Origin: Rhodococcus oryzae | GTDB lineage: Bacteria; Actinomycetota; Actinomycetes; Mycobacteriales; Mycobacteriaceae | DNA length: 64,000 nucleotides | Direction: 5' to 3' | Assembly (NCBI RefSeq): GCF_005049235.1 | Contig: NZ_SUMD01000006.1 | Location: 62,001-126,000 of the forward strand | Shown here: piece after piece, positions 62,449-64,000 of the stretch | How the letters are laid out: each line of letters opens with the position of its first letter | Numbering within the stretch: position 1 is the first letter of the stretch | The notes under the pieces: model-generated | Told to the model about the DNA's origin: nothing | The model's input: the letters and a program-made list of their open reading frames with translations, nothing else | The model's database searches: none | Made by a program: the position numbers and the translations under genes

Positions 62449-63756
62449 TCAGTGCCCCGGCTCCGCGACCGGTTCCGCCGGGGACGCCTGCCCCTCGAAC
62501 AGCGTCGAACCCCAGTACCCGCCGTCGTCCTGGACGCCGGGCGGCACGGCGAACACCGCGGACCCGACGTGCTTGATGTACTCGTTCAGGGCGTCGTTGC
62601 GTGAGAGCGACAACTGCATCGGCACGAACTGCTTCTGTGGATCGCGGCAGTAGGCGATGAAGAACAGTCCGGCGTCGAGGTGTCCGAATCCGTCGGACCC
62701 ATCGGTGAAGTTGTAGCCGCGGCGCAGGATCTTGATGCCGCCGAGCTCCTCGTCGGAGGCGAGCCGGACGTGCGCGTCGGTGTCGATGACGGGCTGCCCG
62801 CCCGCTCCCTTCGCATCGAGGTTCAGCGGATCGAACTCGTTCTTCTCGCCGAGCGGAGCACCGGTGCCCTTGCTACGCCCGATCACCCGCTCCTGTTCGT
62901 GGAGCGCGGTGCGGTCCCATGATTCGATCAGCATCCGGATGCGCCGGGCCACCAGGTACGAGCCGCCCGCCATCCACTCCTGGTCGTCGGCCCCGGCCAC
63001 CCAGACCTGTTCGTCCACGGCGCCCTGGTCCTCGGCCTTGATGTTGCGCGTTCCGTCCTTGAACCCGAACAGGTTTCGCGGCGTCGACTGGGTCGTCGAG
63101 GTCGAGGAGGTCCGGCCGAACCCGAGCTGCGACCACTTCACCGCGACGGTGCCGAAGCCGACCCGGGCGAGGTTACGGATGGCGTGCACGGCCACCTGGG
63201 GGTCGTCCGCGCAGGCCTGGATGCAGATGTCCCCGCCGCTGCGGGCCGGGTCGAGGGAGTCGCCGGTGAACTTGGGCAACTCGGCGAGCGCCGCGGGCCG
63301 CCTGCCCGCCAGCCCGAACCGCTCGAACAGCGACGGCCCGAACCCGATGGTCAGCGTCAGCCGGCTCGCGTGCAGGTCGAGTGCCTCGCCGGTGTCGGTC
63401 GGCGGGGAGTAGTCGCCCGCGCCGATCGCGCCGTCGGGCACGGCCTGCTCGCCCGCCGTCATCCGCTCCGCCATCTCGGTCCACTTCTTCAGCAGGGCAA
63501 CCAGGTCGTCCCGGGAGTCGGTGGTGACGTCGAACGCGACGAAGTGCATGCGGTCCTGCGCCGGGGTGACGATCCCGGCCTGGTGGGCGCCGCGGAAGGC
63601 GACCACCTGGGTGTCCACCGATGCGGGCTCGGGGGCGGTCAGGCGACCGACCGCTGCGCCAGCGCCGACCGCGAGCGCCCCGGCGCCAACGGCGCCGAAG
63701 AGCCGGCGCCGCGAGAGCCCGGGACGGCTGGCGCCGTCACTGCCCGGCGACGACAC
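62449..63756 (-). CDS. efeB: Tat-exported DyP-type heme peroxidase EfeB
   Basis: 435 residues. A twin-arginine signal (SRRRLFGAVGAGALAVGAG) is followed by the DyP fold with the GFKDGTRN catalytic motif (GxxDG) and a C-terminal heme-ligand region. EfeB is the periplasmic peroxidase of the EfeUOB iron uptake system. The GTG at 63756 lies inside the end of the upstream efeO gene (20-bp overlap), so they form one operon. Confidence 0.93.
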   Translation of the reverse strand: MSSPGSDGASRPGLSRRRLFGAVGAGALAVGAGAAVGRLTAPEPASVDTQVVAFRGAHQAGIVTPAQDRMHFVAFDVTTDSRDDLVALLKKWTEMAERMTAGEQAVPDGAIGAGDYSPPTDTGEALDLHASRLTLTIGFGPSLFERFGLAGRRPAALAELPKFTGDSLDPARSGGDICIQACADDPQVAVHAIRNLARVGFGTVAVKWSQLGFGRTSSTSTTQSTPRNLFGFKDGTRNIKAEDQGAVDEQVWVAGADDQEWMAGGSYLVARRIRMLIESWDRTALHEQERVIGRSKGTGAPLGEKNEFDPLNLDAKGAGGQPVIDTDAHVRLASDEELGGIKILRRGYNFTDGSDGFGHLDAGLFFIAYCRDPQKQFVPMQLSLSRNDALNEYIKHVGSAVFAVPPGVQDDGGYWGSTLFEGQASPAEPVAEPGH

Positions 63757-64000
63757 CCTGCACCTGGCTCACCTCGGCGGACAGCGCGTCGATCTTCTGC
63801 GAAAGCGCCTGGCGCTGCGGCTCGGTCACCGTGCTGTACAGCACGAAGCCGTCGCCGCTGCGGTAGAGAGCCAGCTCCGCGTCGAGCTCGGCGAATCGCT
63901 GATCGATCCGGGTGCCCAGCGCGGGGTTCTTCTCGTCGACGATCGGGCGGAGCGTCGCGATCGCGGCCTGGGAGCCGTCGACATTGGCCTGGAAGTCCCA
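63737..64000 (-). CDS. efeO: Iron-uptake protein EfeO, C-terminal part (cut by window edge)
   Basis: The last 87 codons, open to the window end and stopping at a TGA (63739-63737). The sequence (DFQANVDGSQAAIATLRPIVDEKNP, ELDAELALYRSGDGFVLY, LSAEVSQVQGVVAG) is the helical imelysin/EfeM_EfeO peptidase-like C-terminal domain of EfeO, which delivers iron to EfeU. It lies directly upstream of efeB. Confidence 0.88.
   Translation of the reverse strand, partial: WDFQANVDGSQAAIATLRPIVDEKNPALGTRIDQRFAELDAELALYRSGDGFVLYSTVTEPQRQALSQKIDALSAEVSQVQGVVAGQ

Overview
The window is high-GC DNA packed with genes on both strands. The gene set points to a mycolic-acid-producing actinomycete (Mycobacteriales, probably Rhodococcus- or Nocardia-like). 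Markers are the PrrA/PrrB two-component pair, a WS/DGAT acyltransferase, a cutinase-family protein, ergothioneine synthesis, a nitrobindin, a 13E12-type DUF222/HNH protein, and a gene order matching the Mycobacterium tuberculosis stretch Rv1011-Rv1021 (ispE, pks16, pth, rplY, prs, glmU, TetR, mfd, mazG). That order is broken here by inserted blocks. The species cannot be fixed from the sequence alone.

Layout. 0-4.6 kb: end of an MFS exporter, a DinB-type protein, a WYL regulator divergent from a serine hydrolase, a broken carboxylase fragment and a small secreted protein. 4.6-12.6 kb: a lipid module in which an 1826-residue single-chain biotin-dependent acyl-CoA carboxylase is divergent from a WS/DGAT; their 0.8 kb spacer holds three evenly spaced palindromic operators. 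12.6-28.1 kb: housekeeping and two-component genes (VOC protein, ispE, ABC-F ATPase, SnoaL-like, PNPOx, hydroxyacyl-CoA hydrolase-like, SDR, prrBA, pnuC, prfC, pks16-type acyl-AMP ligase, lipoprotein, pth, rplY). 28.4-34.6 kb: nitrobindin and a complete ergothioneine set, egtABCD as a tightly coupled operon with an egtE-like gene divergent from it.

34.6-51.2 kb is the accessory region. It starts with four small or secreted/membrane proteins and an RNase H-like protein. A restriction-modification block follows: an unusual HTH + degenerate methylase + specificity-domain protein, hsdM, hsdS, a small DUF6508-like gene and a membrane PASTA protein, all coupled by short gaps or GTGA overlaps. Three opposite-strand genes come next (SOS-box-preceded DUF222/HNH, cutinase, DUF4352), and then hsdR. 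The five-gene block next to hsdR is the best candidate for an undescribed or poorly described defence arrangement.

51.2-64 kb returns to conserved chromosome: GNAT, a zinc-ribbon protein, a lipoprotein with a beta-lactamase fold that has lost its catalytic residues, DUF2461, prs-glmU, tRNA-Gln, TetR, mfd, mazG, and the efeB/efeO end of an iron-uptake operon cut by the window edge. Intrinsic-terminator-like hairpins separate many units. No insertion sequence, integrase, rRNA or CRISPR array was seen.
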